Origin: Myxococcota bacterium
GTDB taxonomy: Bacteria > Myxococcota > XYA12-FULL-58-9 > JALHOP01
Assembly: GCA_022842935.1 (NCBI GenBank)
Contig: JALHOP010000009.1
Span: 186,001-250,000, forward strand
DNA: 64,000 nt
Direction: 5' to 3'
Of the stretch, positions 19,172 to 28,260 are shown piece by piece. The notes beneath the pieces are model-generated. The model did not search any database, had not been told where the DNA came from, and worked only from the letters and a program-made list of their open reading frames with translations. The position numbers and the translations under genes were made by a program. Numbering within the stretch: position 1 is the stretch's first letter; each line of letters opens with the position of its first letter.

Positions 19172-20695
19172 ATGTCCCTACGTCTCATTCCCTTGGTTTT
19201 GGCCTCCTGTGTGGCTGCTGCGACCCCGGTGCAAGCCGGTTCGCGGGCTCTTGGTGGCAACGGCAAGCAGTTCAGCTTCGATTGGTTGAAGAACCAGGCG
19301 AAGCAGCTCGCCCAGAAGGACTACGAGAGTCCGGGGGTCGAGCTTCCGGATTCGCTGCAGAACCTTACCTACGATCAGTTCCGCGACATTCGATTCCGCC
19401 ATGAGCAGGCGGTCTGGAAGAAAGAAGGTCTGCCGTTCCAGCTGCAGTTCTTCCATATGGGCTTCTTCTACAAAGAGCCCATCTTCGTACATGTCGTCTC
19501 GGGCGGGCGCACCCAGAACGTCGACTTCTCGACGTCAATGTTCGACTACGGCCACAACACTCTGGGCGACCTACCGCGCGACCTCGGCTTTGCCGGGTTT
19601 CGCATCCACTTTCGGCTCAACAAGCCAGAGTACATGGACGAGCTCGTCGTTTTTCTGGGCGCGAGCTATTTCCGTGCCCTCGGCAAAGGCCAGTTGTATG
19701 GACTTTCCGCCCGTGGCCTTGCGCTCGATACGGCGCTTCCTTCGGGCGAGGAGTTCCCATCGTTCCGCGAGTTTTGGATCGAAAAGCCCGGCCCGCAGGC
19801 CAAAGAAATCGTCATCCATGCGCTTCTGGACAGCCGCAGCTACGTGGGTGCGTATAGGTTCGTGGTTCGCCCCGGCAACGCGACGGCAATGGAAGTGACT
19901 GCTACACTTTATGCGCGTCGTAACGTCGAGAAGATCGGCGTTGCGCCGCTCACGAGTATGTATCTCTTCGGTGAAAACGATCACGCGGGCTTCGACGACT
20001 TCCGTCCCGAGGTGCACGACTCCGACGGCCTGTTCGTGTGGACCGGGCAAGGCGAGCAGATTTGGCGCCCGCTGGTGAATCCGCAACGCCTGCGCGTGTC
20101 CGCCTTCACCGTGGAAGACCCCCGCGGTTTCGGCCTCCTGCAGCGGGACCGTGCCTTCACGAGCTACGAAGACCTCGAGTCGCGGTACGAAAAGCGCCCG
20201 AGCGTCTGGGTGGAGCCCCTGCAGAAATGGGGGCGCGGCCAAGTGCAGCTGGTCGAGATCCCAGCGACCGAAGAATATCACGACAACATCGTGGCCTTCT
20301 GGACCCCCGACCGCGTCCCCGGGCCAGGCGAGCCCATGCCTCTGTCCTATCGACTGTGGTGGGGGGATGGTCCGCCCGACTGGCAGTCTGGACAGCATAC
20401 CGTTGCGACACGTATCGCCGCGGGCAGTGAGCCCGGCAACCGTCGCTTCGTTCTCGACTTTCTCCCCAGTGCCGCGAAAGCGGATGATGGCGCCGTAGCC
20501 AGCGCTGAGCCAGTCATCAGCGTATCGAGCGGACAGGTGATTCGCCCCATCGCCCAGCGCAACGAAGTGACCGGTGGGTGGCGTGCCTTCTTCGAGTTCA
20601 AGCCCGCCAATGACGAGCCGGTCGAGATGCGCGCGTACTTGCGGAGCGGCGAGAAGAGTCTCACCGAGACCTGGAGTTACTTGTGGAGCCCATGA
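19172..20695 (+). CDS. opgG: Periplasmic glucan biosynthesis protein G
   Basis: OpgG acts in the periplasm, building or branching the beta-glucan backbone made by OpgH. The protein closely follows the family: an early DYESPGVELPDSLQNLTY, GLSARGLALDTALPSGEEFP in the middle, GVAPLTSMYLFGEN, and TETWSYLW at the end. ATG 19172 gives a clean signal peptide (MSLRLIPLVLASCVAAATPVQA) and 507 residues. In-frame starts at 19112 and 19049 would lengthen the n-region. The ATGs at 19112 and 19172 sit in identical 12-base contexts (TTTCGTCATGTC). Its partner opgH is 5.4 kb downstream on the other strand. Confidence 0.94.
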   Translation: MSLRLIPLVLASCVAAATPVQAGSRALGGNGKQFSFDWLKNQAKQLAQKDYESPGVELPDSLQNLTYDQFRDIRFRHEQAVWKKEGLPFQLQFFHMGFFYKEPIFVHVVSGGRTQNVDFSTSMFDYGHNTLGDLPRDLGFAGFRIHFRLNKPEYMDELVVFLGASYFRALGKGQLYGLSARGLALDTALPSGEEFPSFREFWIEKPGPQAKEIVIHALLDSRSYVGAYRFVVRPGNATAMEVTATLYARRNVEKIGVAPLTSMYLFGENDHAGFDDFRPEVHDSDGLFVWTGQGEQIWRPLVNPQRLRVSAFTVEDPRGFGLLQRDRAFTSYEDLESRYEKRPSVWVEPLQKWGRGQVQLVEIPATEEYHDNIVAFWTPDRVPGPGEPMPLSYRLWWGDGPPDWQSGQHTVATRIAAGSEPGNRRFVLDFLPSAAKADDGAVASAEPVISVSSGQVIRPIAQRNEVTGGWRAFFEFKPANDEPVEMRAYLRSGEKSLTETWSYLWSP

Positions 20696-21093
20696 GTCGG
20701 TTGGTTGCATTTTTCCGGTCCTTTGGGTTCGACGTCGATGCCAGCGTCGCGCTTGCTCGCCGTTTCGACGGCAGCGACGATCCGATGCGCAGCGCGCATG
20801 ACGCCGTGAGCGCGTGGCTCGTGAAGGCGACAGGGCCCTGGGCGGGCGACTCGCACGCGGGGTTTGCCGCCGCGCGTCTCGCTTTCGTGCGTGCCGACAT
20901 TGCCAAGCGGTTCCCCGAAACGTTCCTCGCCGATGAAATGCCAAGCGCCGTGCGCGAAGCTTTCGCGGGCGACAGGCCGCTCCCGCTCCCGGCTCTTGTG
21001 CCGAGCCAGATGGTACCGCAAGACGTGCGGATGCTTCCGGTCGTCGACGACGTGTTGCGCTCGTTGCTGCCGCTTGCGCCCCGCCGCTCGTAG
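20692..21093 (+). CDS. Small protein of unknown function coupled to opgG
   Basis: This 133-residue protein has an ATG that overlaps the opgG stop by four bases, implying translational coupling. It has no signal peptide or membrane helix and is helical with an Arg/Ala/Asp-rich composition; the C-terminal third is Pro/Leu-rich. I do not recognise a family. The coupling suggests a role connected with glucan synthesis or simply co-expression. It is followed within seven bases by alkA, so all three may be one transcript. Confidence 0.75.
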   Translation: MSRLVAFFRSFGFDVDASVALARRFDGSDDPMRSAHDAVSAWLVKATGPWAGDSHAGFAAARLAFVRADIAKRFPETFLADEMPSAVREAFAGDRPLPLPALVPSQMVPQDVRMLPVVDDVLRSLLPLAPRRS

Positions 21094-21099
21094 GCTTTC

Positions 21100-21942
21100 T
21101 TGAACGCGACGCTCGTCGCGGTGCGTCCGCCCTACGACTGGGAGACCATCATCGCGTTCTTTCGCTTGCGCGCCATTGCGGGCGTCGAGTGCGTTACAGC
21201 GGATGCCTACCGGCGCACCATTGTCCTTGGCGGAGAACCGAGTGTGTTGTCGGTCGCGCCGACACCGGAACGTGACGCGTTGCTGGTGAGTGGACCCGTC
21301 GATGTGGCGCTGCCACGCGTTCGACGTATGTTCGACGTCGACCTAGAGCCGAAGACCCTGACGCTACACTTCGCGCGTGACGCACGGATCGCGTCGCTGG
21401 TTGCGTCGCGGCCGGGGCTGCGTATTCCAATGGCCTGGGACGGATTCGAGCTCGCGGTGCGCGCCGTGCTCGGGCAACAGATCACCGTGGTCCAGGCGGC
21501 AAAGCTCGCTGGGAGGCTCGTCGACCGCTATGGGACGCGCATCGCGGCCACGGGCGTGCACACACACACTTTTCCAGGGCCGGCGGCGCTCGTCGACCAA
21601 GACATCGCGGCTTTGGGCATGCCTCGCGCCCGAGGTGAGGCGATACGCGCCGTCGCTCGCGCGGCCCTCGACGATCCTACGGTCTTCGAACCTGGCAGCA
21701 GCGCAGAGCGCTTGCGCGGCCTGCGCGGTATCGGCGAGTGGACGGCGCAATACATTGCGATGCGCGCCATTGGCGACCGCGACGCGTTCCCCGCCGCCGA
21801 TGTTGGGCTCTTGCGCGCCATGGCGGACGCCACCGGCGCGCGCCCAACGCCCAAAGAGCTACTTGCTCGAGCCGAGTCCTGGCGGCCCTTCAGAGCGTAC
21901 GCGGCGCAGCACCTCTGGGTCGCCGATGCGGCCAACAACTGA
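21100..21942 (+). CDS. alkA: DNA-3-methyladenine glycosylase II (AlkA type)
   Basis: AlkA-type enzymes excise alkylated bases from DNA. Residues 1-100 match the AlkA N-terminal domain and 110-270 the HhH-GPD fold: the helix-hairpin-helix is LRGLRGIGEWTAQYIAMRA and the catalytic aspartate is D234 in FPAADVGLL. GQQITVVQAAKLAGRLV is the conserved helix before it. The start is a TTG at 21100, six bases after the preceding stop codon. Length is 280 residues, standard for AlkA without an Ada fusion. Confidence 0.92.
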   Translation: MNATLVAVRPPYDWETIIAFFRLRAIAGVECVTADAYRRTIVLGGEPSVLSVAPTPERDALLVSGPVDVALPRVRRMFDVDLEPKTLTLHFARDARIASLVASRPGLRIPMAWDGFELAVRAVLGQQITVVQAAKLAGRLVDRYGTRIAATGVHTHTFPGPAALVDQDIAALGMPRARGEAIRAVARAALDDPTVFEPGSSAERLRGLRGIGEWTAQYIAMRAIGDRDAFPAADVGLLRAMADATGARPTPKELLARAESWRPFRAYAAQHLWVADAANN

Positions 21943-22031
21943 CAACTAGTCAGTGAGTTGGCCCTCCGCGACTGCCGATACAGCCGGCTCAACCAAATAG
22001 GGGCGCGGTGCGTCCACTGGCGGAGAAGAGC

Positions 22032-22382
22032 ATGTCAGACGTACGAGTTGGTTCGAACGGCGCAAAGAGCATTGGGTGGGAGAACGAGGGCGGCGTGAAG
22101 CGCGGTAATGACGCGATCGTGCGCCAAGGGTTCGTCGCCGCGCGTGCGAGCGGCCAAGTAACGCTGACACCTCTGAAGGACTTCGAGGTCGTGGCGCTCG
22201 AGGCCAAGCTCAAGAGCGGCACGAAGACTTCCGGCGATCGGAGTGTCGATCTTGGCGACGGCGAGCGGCTCATCCAACGCGACGGCCGCGTCTACCTGCG
22301 CGCTGGCGACAAGTACTCCAGCGTTACTGGCTACACGTTTCCACCGTTGCGCATGGCCTCACCGGTGCGACGCAACGGCTGA
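22032..22382 (+). CDS. Short hypothetical protein
   Basis: This ORF encodes 116 residues with no recognised domain, signal peptide or membrane segment. The ATG at 22032 (MSDVRVGSNG) is preceded by GGAGAAGAG at good spacing, which argues that it is a real gene; the upstream GTG-type start at 22008 lacks this. The protein is basic, with alternating polar and hydrophobic residues suggesting a small beta-rich fold (for example VDLGDGERLIQRDGRVYLRAGDK is beta-hairpin-like in pattern). Confidence 0.55.
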   Translation: MSDVRVGSNGAKSIGWENEGGVKRGNDAIVRQGFVAARASGQVTLTPLKDFEVVALEAKLKSGTKTSGDRSVDLGDGERLIQRDGRVYLRAGDKYSSVTGYTFPPLRMASPVRRNG

Positions 22383-22499
22383 GCGGGCTCGGCGGGACGG
22401 GCGTGCCTCGGCGCGTCTAGCGGCGTTACTAGCGCGGGCTAGTAATGACGCATGCGTCTCGCGTTTGTTGCGGCAATCTCATTCGCCGTGGAGAAAAGC

Positions 22500-23279
22500 G
22501 TGACGCTGACCACCCTCTGCGAGAGATTCGTTTCTGCGCCTGCGGGTGAGAGCATCATGCAAGCGGCGGCGCGGGCTGCCGACTTCGTGGAGGCTGCGCT
22601 GCCGGAGTTTACCGAGGCCGTTACGGAGAGCCTTCGGCGTCCCAAGCTTCTAGCCGCCGACGGCATTGGAGATCTTGGCGCTGCACTCACAGCGTTTCGT
22701 AGTGCGTCAACGCGTGTTCCGCATGAGACGCAACGAATCATCGCGCTGGCGGAGGAGCGCTTGAGTGCGTCGCTCCCTAGCGCCGTGCGCGAGCTTTGGG
22801 AGTTTCTCGGTGAAGCGTCGCGTGCGCGGTGGGTGCGCGGCGTGCTCACGCACACGCTGATCGACCCGAGGCAGCTCGTGACCCCCCCTCTCTGGGCGTC
22901 TGACGCTCGCCTTTGCTGCGTCGCTGACGAAGACTCTGCCAGTGACACGCGCGAACGCTTCGCCGACGACTACGAAGAGTGGTTCGCGGAAGCGGACAGT
23001 CGCCAGCGGGTCACCGACCACGCGGACCTCGCCGCACGCCAACCCGGCGCCCTCGTGATGCTCGACCCGAAGCTGCGAGATAGCCTGATTTCGGTGGCCT
23101 ATTGGCACGACACTGACTGGTTCGTGGTCTACGACTTGCGAGGCGACGGCGCAGAGTCCCCAGTGTTTTCGAATCACGATGACGATGGGGGACTCTCCGA
23201 ATACATTGCGCGCGACGTGCGGGCCTGGTTCTCGCTGGAGGTCAGCCAGGCGATCAGAGCTGTCGCCGAGCAAGAGTAG
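22500..23279 (+). CDS. Hypothetical protein with a SUKH (SMI1/KNR4)-like C-terminal region
   Basis: The first 75 residues are helical. From about 80 onward the pattern resembles SUKH domains: an opening EERLSASLPSAVRELWEFLG, hydrophobic strands such as GALVMLDP and WFVVYDL, and an acidic ending FSNHDDDGGLSEYIARDV. SUKH proteins are often immunity proteins for polymorphic toxins, but also occur as solitary regulators, and no toxin gene is adjacent. GTG 22500 with GGAG six bases upstream (22490-22493) is favoured over the ATG at 22452, giving 259 residues. The family assignment is by pattern only. Confidence 0.55.
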   Translation: MTLTTLCERFVSAPAGESIMQAAARAADFVEAALPEFTEAVTESLRRPKLLAADGIGDLGAALTAFRSASTRVPHETQRIIALAEERLSASLPSAVRELWEFLGEASRARWVRGVLTHTLIDPRQLVTPPLWASDARLCCVADEDSASDTRERFADDYEEWFAEADSRQRVTDHADLAARQPGALVMLDPKLRDSLISVAYWHDTDWFVVYDLRGDGAESPVFSNHDDDGGLSEYIARDVRAWFSLEVSQAIRAVAEQE

Positions 23280-23452
23280 ACATTCGGACCACGGCTGCTC
23301 ACCATGCGTTGCTTGAAGCCACGCGTCCCAAGAGTCTACTTCGGGTCAAGGGCGAAGAAGCGAAGAGTTCGACTTCATGGGAGGTGATGGCCAGAGAAAG
23401 GTGCGGCGCCGCGTTGGCTTCGGCATGGGCGAGGGTGTGCCGCGTGCGCGCA

Positions 23453-24496
23453 TCAAATGGCCCTTAGCTTCTTCACCCACTTTTTGGCACCCGTTTCCGA
23501 CATTTCTTCGATGGCCTCCGCTATCGCGGCACACGCGCTCTTTAGGCGCGCTACGGGCAAGCTTCCGAGGAACGCCGCGATGGTCTCGGGGCCTTCCTCG
23601 TCACGCAGAAGCTGTTCGAGTGCAACTGCGTCTTCACCCGCAGTGTCTGCGAGCGTCGCGTGATGTTCTCGCGCGAATGCGAATAGGGCGCGTTCGAGCC
23701 CCGCATCACCCATCCACGGGCCTTCGAAGAAGTTGCCAGCGTACGCGGCATAGATTGCTTCCACCTCGGTGGCGCGGAGCGGCCGTTTAGCCGTGGCCTT
23801 GGGGGGCGTGGCGCCGCCGGCGAGCAGTTTGCGGATCGTTTGGTTTTTTGCGACCCGCGCGATGCTCTTGCCTCTGCACACGGCTGCTCGATCGGCTCCG
23901 TGAGTGAGATACACCCGCAACACGTCGTCGCGTCCGCTCGCCGCGGCGAGGTAGAGTGGGGTTCGGTCGTAGGCGTCGCGCGCTTCGATGAGCGCGCCTC
24001 GGGCGATCATGTCTTCGGCAACTTCCGCAGCCCCCTTCACGTCCCCCTCGGCGAGCGCGTGCAGCACGGTTGCCTTCGAGCCGACCAACGCTGGCTTCTC
24101 GGGTGCGCAGCCTTGCTCCAAGCAGAAGGCGATCGACTTCTGCGTGCCGAATAGGCATTGCGCAACCAGAGCGTCCGAGCCTGCTGCGATGCCCTTGCCT
24201 CGTAGAAACCGCACCGTGGTGACGTTGCCAGCGCAAAGAGCAGCCGTCATCGCACGGTCACCGACAATCGAGTAACCGTCCGGAGTAGCGAGGTTTGCGC
24301 CCAGCTCGATGAGCACTCCCAAGAGCTCGGTGCCGTTTTCGGAACCGCCGGCTGCAGTCACTGGATACGTGAGGGAGCGCATCTTGTTCAGGCCTCTCGC
24401 GTTGACGTCCGCTCCGGCGGAGACAAGCATGCGAGCCTGTTTGACGTCGCCCCTTTCGCAAGCGGCCACCAGGTCGTTCTGCATCGCTTCGTTCAT
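23453..24496 (-). CDS. Ankyrin-repeat protein
   Basis: About five to six ankyrin-like repeats fill residues 1-230 (for example LVAACERGDVKQARMLVSAG, and DRTPLYLAAASGRDDVLRVY). They are followed by a Lys/Ala-rich hinge and a roughly 100-residue helical C-terminal domain of unknown type. Ankyrin repeats mediate protein-protein contacts; the partner is unknown. ATG 24496 (MNEAMQNDL) begins just before the first repeat and gives 347 residues; the frame remains open to 24760 but that part is low-complexity and probably non-coding. There is no signal peptide, so it is probably cytosolic. It converges with the SUKH-like gene. Confidence 0.8.
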   Translation of the reverse strand: MNEAMQNDLVAACERGDVKQARMLVSAGADVNARGLNKMRSLTYPVTAAGGSENGTELLGVLIELGANLATPDGYSIVGDRAMTAALCAGNVTTVRFLRGKGIAAGSDALVAQCLFGTQKSIAFCLEQGCAPEKPALVGSKATVLHALAEGDVKGAAEVAEDMIARGALIEARDAYDRTPLYLAAASGRDDVLRVYLTHGADRAAVCRGKSIARVAKNQTIRKLLAGGATPPKATAKRPLRATEVEAIYAAYAGNFFEGPWMGDAGLERALFAFAREHHATLADTAGEDAVALEQLLRDEEGPETIAAFLGSLPVARLKSACAAIAEAIEEMSETGAKKWVKKLRAI

Positions 24497-24769
24497 CGGT
24501 GAAAATTTACCACGCGCGAGGTGGGCTGCATCCGCCACGGCGTCAGACTTTGAGGCTTCCGGACTGGCGTCTCGCTCTGTTGTCGCGCGGGGCTCCGTAG
24601 GACGCGCCTCACAGCGTTTCATCCTCGGCACAAAGTCCGGCATCGCGGATGTCGACACCCCTCCGCTTCGGCGCCGTCGCGCGCCGCACAGCCTGACGGC
24701 CTGACAGGCACCAGCTCGGCACGGCCGCCGATGATCAGGCAGAACCCGCAAGACGATCATGAGACCTGC

Positions 24770-26053
24770 ATGCGTTCATTGACCAACGGCGTTGTGACGA
24801 CCCCTGTGGCGACGACCGCCGAGGCCGTCGGCGCGGCGGCGCCAGCTCAGACGAAAGCGGCCCTGGTGCCGGTCGAGACCACGCGGACCCCGGCCCGCTT
24901 TCAGGGCCTGCGCGCGTTTGTGGCGCGTGTCACCGGAATGGGACCGCTAGCGCTCCGTACCAAGCCCTTCCCAGCGGCGAAGCTGACCATCGACGAGATC
25001 AAAGTCGCGCTCAAGGACGTCTCGGCCGGCCTCATCACTGGGCTTGCCGACTACCACGCCGCGGTCGCGCGCGCCGCGGATGCCGGTGGCTCGACGACGC
25101 TCGAGCCTAAACGCGAGGCGCAGTTCGTCGCCGTGGCTCGCGACCTGCTCGTCGCTGAGAGCACGAAGGCGAGGAAGGGGCTCGACGAATACCTGGCCGG
25201 CATGAATCACGCCACGATGGGCCTCGTGAATGCGTCGCGTGCCCTTGCGCGCGCCGCACAGCTCTCGGACATCGAGTCTCTGCTCGCCATCAAGCACGGC
25301 AAGGTCGATCGCAAGATCCTCGAGCTTACGCACGAGCCGCCTCGCTACGAGCGCGCCGCGAGTCGTGCCCTCGATGTGCTCGCCCGCCATTTGAACCGAG
25401 AGTGTTTCTGGCAAGAGCAGTACGCGAGCTTGAGCAACGATATCGTCGACGGGGCCAATCTCGTCGATACGACTCTCGTCAACGCAGGACGCATCGCGAC
25501 CTGTTACGCCGAGACGGACACTGCGCGTCGGGCGTCCCAGCTCGCTGAGCGCTGCCGCGAGATCATTGCCCGCGCGACCGACGCATCCGCCATCCCGCAG
25601 GTCGAGGCGACGTGGTTATTGCCCCCCGTTGCTTTCTCGTTCCGGCCGATGCTGGACAGCCTTCGCCACCACCTCGACAATCAAGACATCGCGGGCGCCT
25701 TGGGAGCCGCCACGAAGCTGTTCATTGCGTTTGCCGCACGGGGGCCGGTCAATCTCCCCGACGACCACGCCGAGCTACGCCCGCTCCTCGACAGGCTTTA
25801 CGGGAATGCCATGTACCCACCGCCGGGTACGCCTGTGAGCGCTGCGCCGCACGAGCTGCGCGCTCACTTTGCGAGAACCAGCAACCTCGTCAATTTTGGT
25901 CCCGAGGTTGCGGACTTGCGGGCCACGGCCCTTACCGCGATCGATGCGCTGCCTCCCGGACGCGTCGGGATGCCTTCGTCGGCGGTTGGCGTCGGTCTCG
26001 GACCGTCCATTAAACTCCTCGACGCGCTTTTACTTCGGAGTGGGCGAACTTGA
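24770..26053 (+). CDS. Hypothetical protein, mainly helical
   Basis: The predicted 427-residue protein matches no family I can name. An Ala/Thr-rich N-terminus (to about 60) precedes a long helical body, with one distinctive stretch at HLNRECFWQEQYASLSND. No membrane helix or convincing signal sequence is visible. The start is uncertain: ATG 24731 is an alternative adding 13 residues, and neither has a good ribosome site. It is divergent from the ankyrin gene and converges with opgH, leaving 10 bases between stops. Confidence 0.65.
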   Translation: MRSLTNGVVTTPVATTAEAVGAAAPAQTKAALVPVETTRTPARFQGLRAFVARVTGMGPLALRTKPFPAAKLTIDEIKVALKDVSAGLITGLADYHAAVARAADAGGSTTLEPKREAQFVAVARDLLVAESTKARKGLDEYLAGMNHATMGLVNASRALARAAQLSDIESLLAIKHGKVDRKILELTHEPPRYERAASRALDVLARHLNRECFWQEQYASLSNDIVDGANLVDTTLVNAGRIATCYAETDTARRASQLAERCREIIARATDASAIPQVEATWLLPPVAFSFRPMLDSLRHHLDNQDIAGALGAATKLFIAFAARGPVNLPDDHAELRPLLDRLYGNAMYPPPGTPVSAAPHELRAHFARTSNLVNFGPEVADLRATALTAIDALPPGRVGMPSSAVGVGLGPSIKLLDALLLRSGRT

Positions 26054-26063
26054 GAGCCACCAC

Positions 26064-28130
26064 CTAGCTGGCCGAATCGGGCGCGGCGCGCTCGGCGCCA
26101 CCGAACAAATCCGTCAAAGCGCTTGGGTCCCAGAGGAGCGCCATCTTCTCGCGTGGCGTGAGCGTTGCGACCCCGGCCTCGAGCGCCTTACGGCGTGCAT
26201 CGGCAGCCAGGGGTGGGGGAGCCGTGCCGTCGAGCTCGTGTTGTGCGACGACCGCGAGGTGCAGGGCGTGGGCAAGCGGATCGCTGATCACCCTCTCGAG
26301 GCCCGTGGTGGGGAAGGCCGGAGGCTCGAGCTCGCGCGTCAACTCGGCGACGCGCGCGACAACGGGTGGCGGCTCGGTCTCTTCTGGGATCAAGAAGAGC
26401 TTCATGCGCTTGGCTGCAAGACCCCACGAGGTGCGCGAAGTGAACACCGAGAGGGGCACGGAAAGCGCGAGCCCGGCGAGTACCGGCACGACCCAACCAA
26501 TGAGCACGGGGGCGACCTTGTACGTCGCGTAGCCTAAGCCCACCCCAAACAGAGTGTGCCAGCCATGGGTCCGCAGGGCGGTCCACCAGCTCGTGCTATC
26601 TTCGCCGCGGTTCTGCGTGCCCCAGTTGACGCTGACGCCGAGTAGCGTCGAGATCACGAAGAACGTCTGGAACAACATCATCGTCGGTGCGAGCAGCACC
26701 GAATAAATGCTCTCGACCAGGAAGCTCGCGAACGCAGCGAATACGCCGCCAACCTGCCGGCGCGTCTCGCGGTCCTTCAAGATCACCAACAAGCCAAAAA
26801 GCTTTGGCAAAAAGAGCATCGCGAGCGAAACGAAAAATAGCGCTATAGCGGTCGATGCATCGAAGATGGGCCAATCGGGAAAGAGGGTGCGCTGGTGGTG
26901 CGGAAAGTAGACGGGCTCGATCGTTTTGTCCTGTTGCGCGACCAGCACGCCCGCGGCCAGAAAAGAGAGCCAGATCGGCGATGCCACATACGACATGATG
27001 CCCATGATGAAGTGCAAACGACTCATGAGGCGCATGCGACTCGCGAACACTAGGCGAAGATGCTGCAGGTTTCCCTGGCACCATCTCTGGTCACGCTTGG
27101 CGTAGTCGATAACGTTCGGCGGCATCTCCTCGTAGGAGCCACCCATCTCGGGGATGAGCCAGACCGTGAAGCCGGCGCGGCGCATGAGGGCGGCCTCGAC
27201 GAAGTCGTGGCTCAGGATGTGTCCGCCAAACGGCGGCTCGCCCGACAACACCGGCAAGCCGCAGTGTTCCATGAACGGCTGTGCGCGGATGATGGCGTTG
27301 TGGCCCCAGTAGTTCGAGTCCGAGCAGAGCCACCACGACAGGCCGGCGGAGTTCACGGGCCCGTAAACGCGGCTCGCGAACTGCTGCACTCGTGCGAACC
27401 AGGTGTTGCGATTGACGACCGCGGGCGAGGCTTGGATGATGCCGGCGTGAGGGTTGGCGTCCATCAAGCGGACGAGATCTGAGAGCGCCTCGCCGGACAT
27501 GATGCTGTCGGCGTCGAGCACCAGCATGTACGTGTAGCTCTTCCCGAATTGCTTCAAGAACGACTCGATGTTGCCGCTCTTCTTGCCGACATTGTCGCGG
27601 CGCTTGCGGTAAAAGACGCGGCCGTGGCCACCGACGCGGTCGCAGAGGGCGGCCCAGGCGAGCTCCTCGGCAACCCACGCGTCAGGATGCGTCGAGTCGG
27701 ATAACATGAAAAAATCGAAGGCCTCGATGGTGCCGCTATTGCGGACACTTTCGTAGATTGCCTGCAGCTTGATGGTTACAGCGAGAGGGTCCTCGTTGTA
27801 GACGGGCATGACCACGGCAGTGCGACCGACCAGCGCGGCTCTCGGGACGACCCTGTCGGCTCGGACGAGACCCGGGAGGCTCGGCCGGGTCATGAGCTGG
27901 ACGAAGCCGAAGACGGAGCTCCAGAACGAGAGCACCACCCAGGCGAAGCTCAGGGTGAAGAGAGCAAGCATCGCGAGCTCTAAGTTCGTGATTCCTTTGA
28001 CCTTGAAGAGTGCATGGAGCTGTAACGCTGCAGCCAGGCTCGAGATCAATGCCAGGGAAAACACGACAAGGCGTCTCACTGGCATGGGGAGAGCGCGCTC
28101 GGCACGTGCGGGTTGCGCGGGTGGCGTCAC
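26064..28130 (-). CDS. opgH: Glucans biosynthesis glucosyltransferase H
   Basis: OpgH is an inner-membrane family 2 glycosyltransferase that polymerises glucose from UDP-glucose into the backbone of osmoregulated periplasmic glucans. The GT2 signature is intact: VVMPVYNED, the metal-binding D206-A-D208 (VLDADS), the acceptor region SHDFVEAALMRRAG and QRWCQGN. Two N-terminal helices precede the catalytic domain (about 100-370), and at least five follow it. At 688 residues it is shorter than the enterobacterial protein (about 850), mainly at the N-terminus. It diverges from the NRPS/PKS operon across 130 bases, so the two promoters are back to back. Confidence 0.93.
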   Translation of the reverse strand: MTPPAQPARAERALPMPVRRLVVFSLALISSLAAALQLHALFKVKGITNLELAMLALFTLSFAWVVLSFWSSVFGFVQLMTRPSLPGLVRADRVVPRAALVGRTAVVMPVYNEDPLAVTIKLQAIYESVRNSGTIEAFDFFMLSDSTHPDAWVAEELAWAALCDRVGGHGRVFYRKRRDNVGKKSGNIESFLKQFGKSYTYMLVLDADSIMSGEALSDLVRLMDANPHAGIIQASPAVVNRNTWFARVQQFASRVYGPVNSAGLSWWLCSDSNYWGHNAIIRAQPFMEHCGLPVLSGEPPFGGHILSHDFVEAALMRRAGFTVWLIPEMGGSYEEMPPNVIDYAKRDQRWCQGNLQHLRLVFASRMRLMSRLHFIMGIMSYVASPIWLSFLAAGVLVAQQDKTIEPVYFPHHQRTLFPDWPIFDASTAIALFFVSLAMLFLPKLFGLLVILKDRETRRQVGGVFAAFASFLVESIYSVLLAPTMMLFQTFFVISTLLGVSVNWGTQNRGEDSTSWWTALRTHGWHTLFGVGLGYATYKVAPVLIGWVVPVLAGLALSVPLSVFTSRTSWGLAAKRMKLFLIPEETEPPPVVARVAELTRELEPPAFPTTGLERVISDPLAHALHLAVVAQHELDGTAPPPLAADARRKALEAGVATLTPREKMALLWDPSALTDLFGGAERAAPDSAS

Positions 28131-28260
28131 CCGATGGATTTAACAAGCGTCTGGCCGCCTGTCAGCAGCTCTCGGAAAACGGTTGCCTTTGTAAGCGCGT
28201 TTCGGCCCGGAAACCTTTGCACGGCAGAGCGTGTGAAGGGACAATTCGGGCGCGAAAGCG

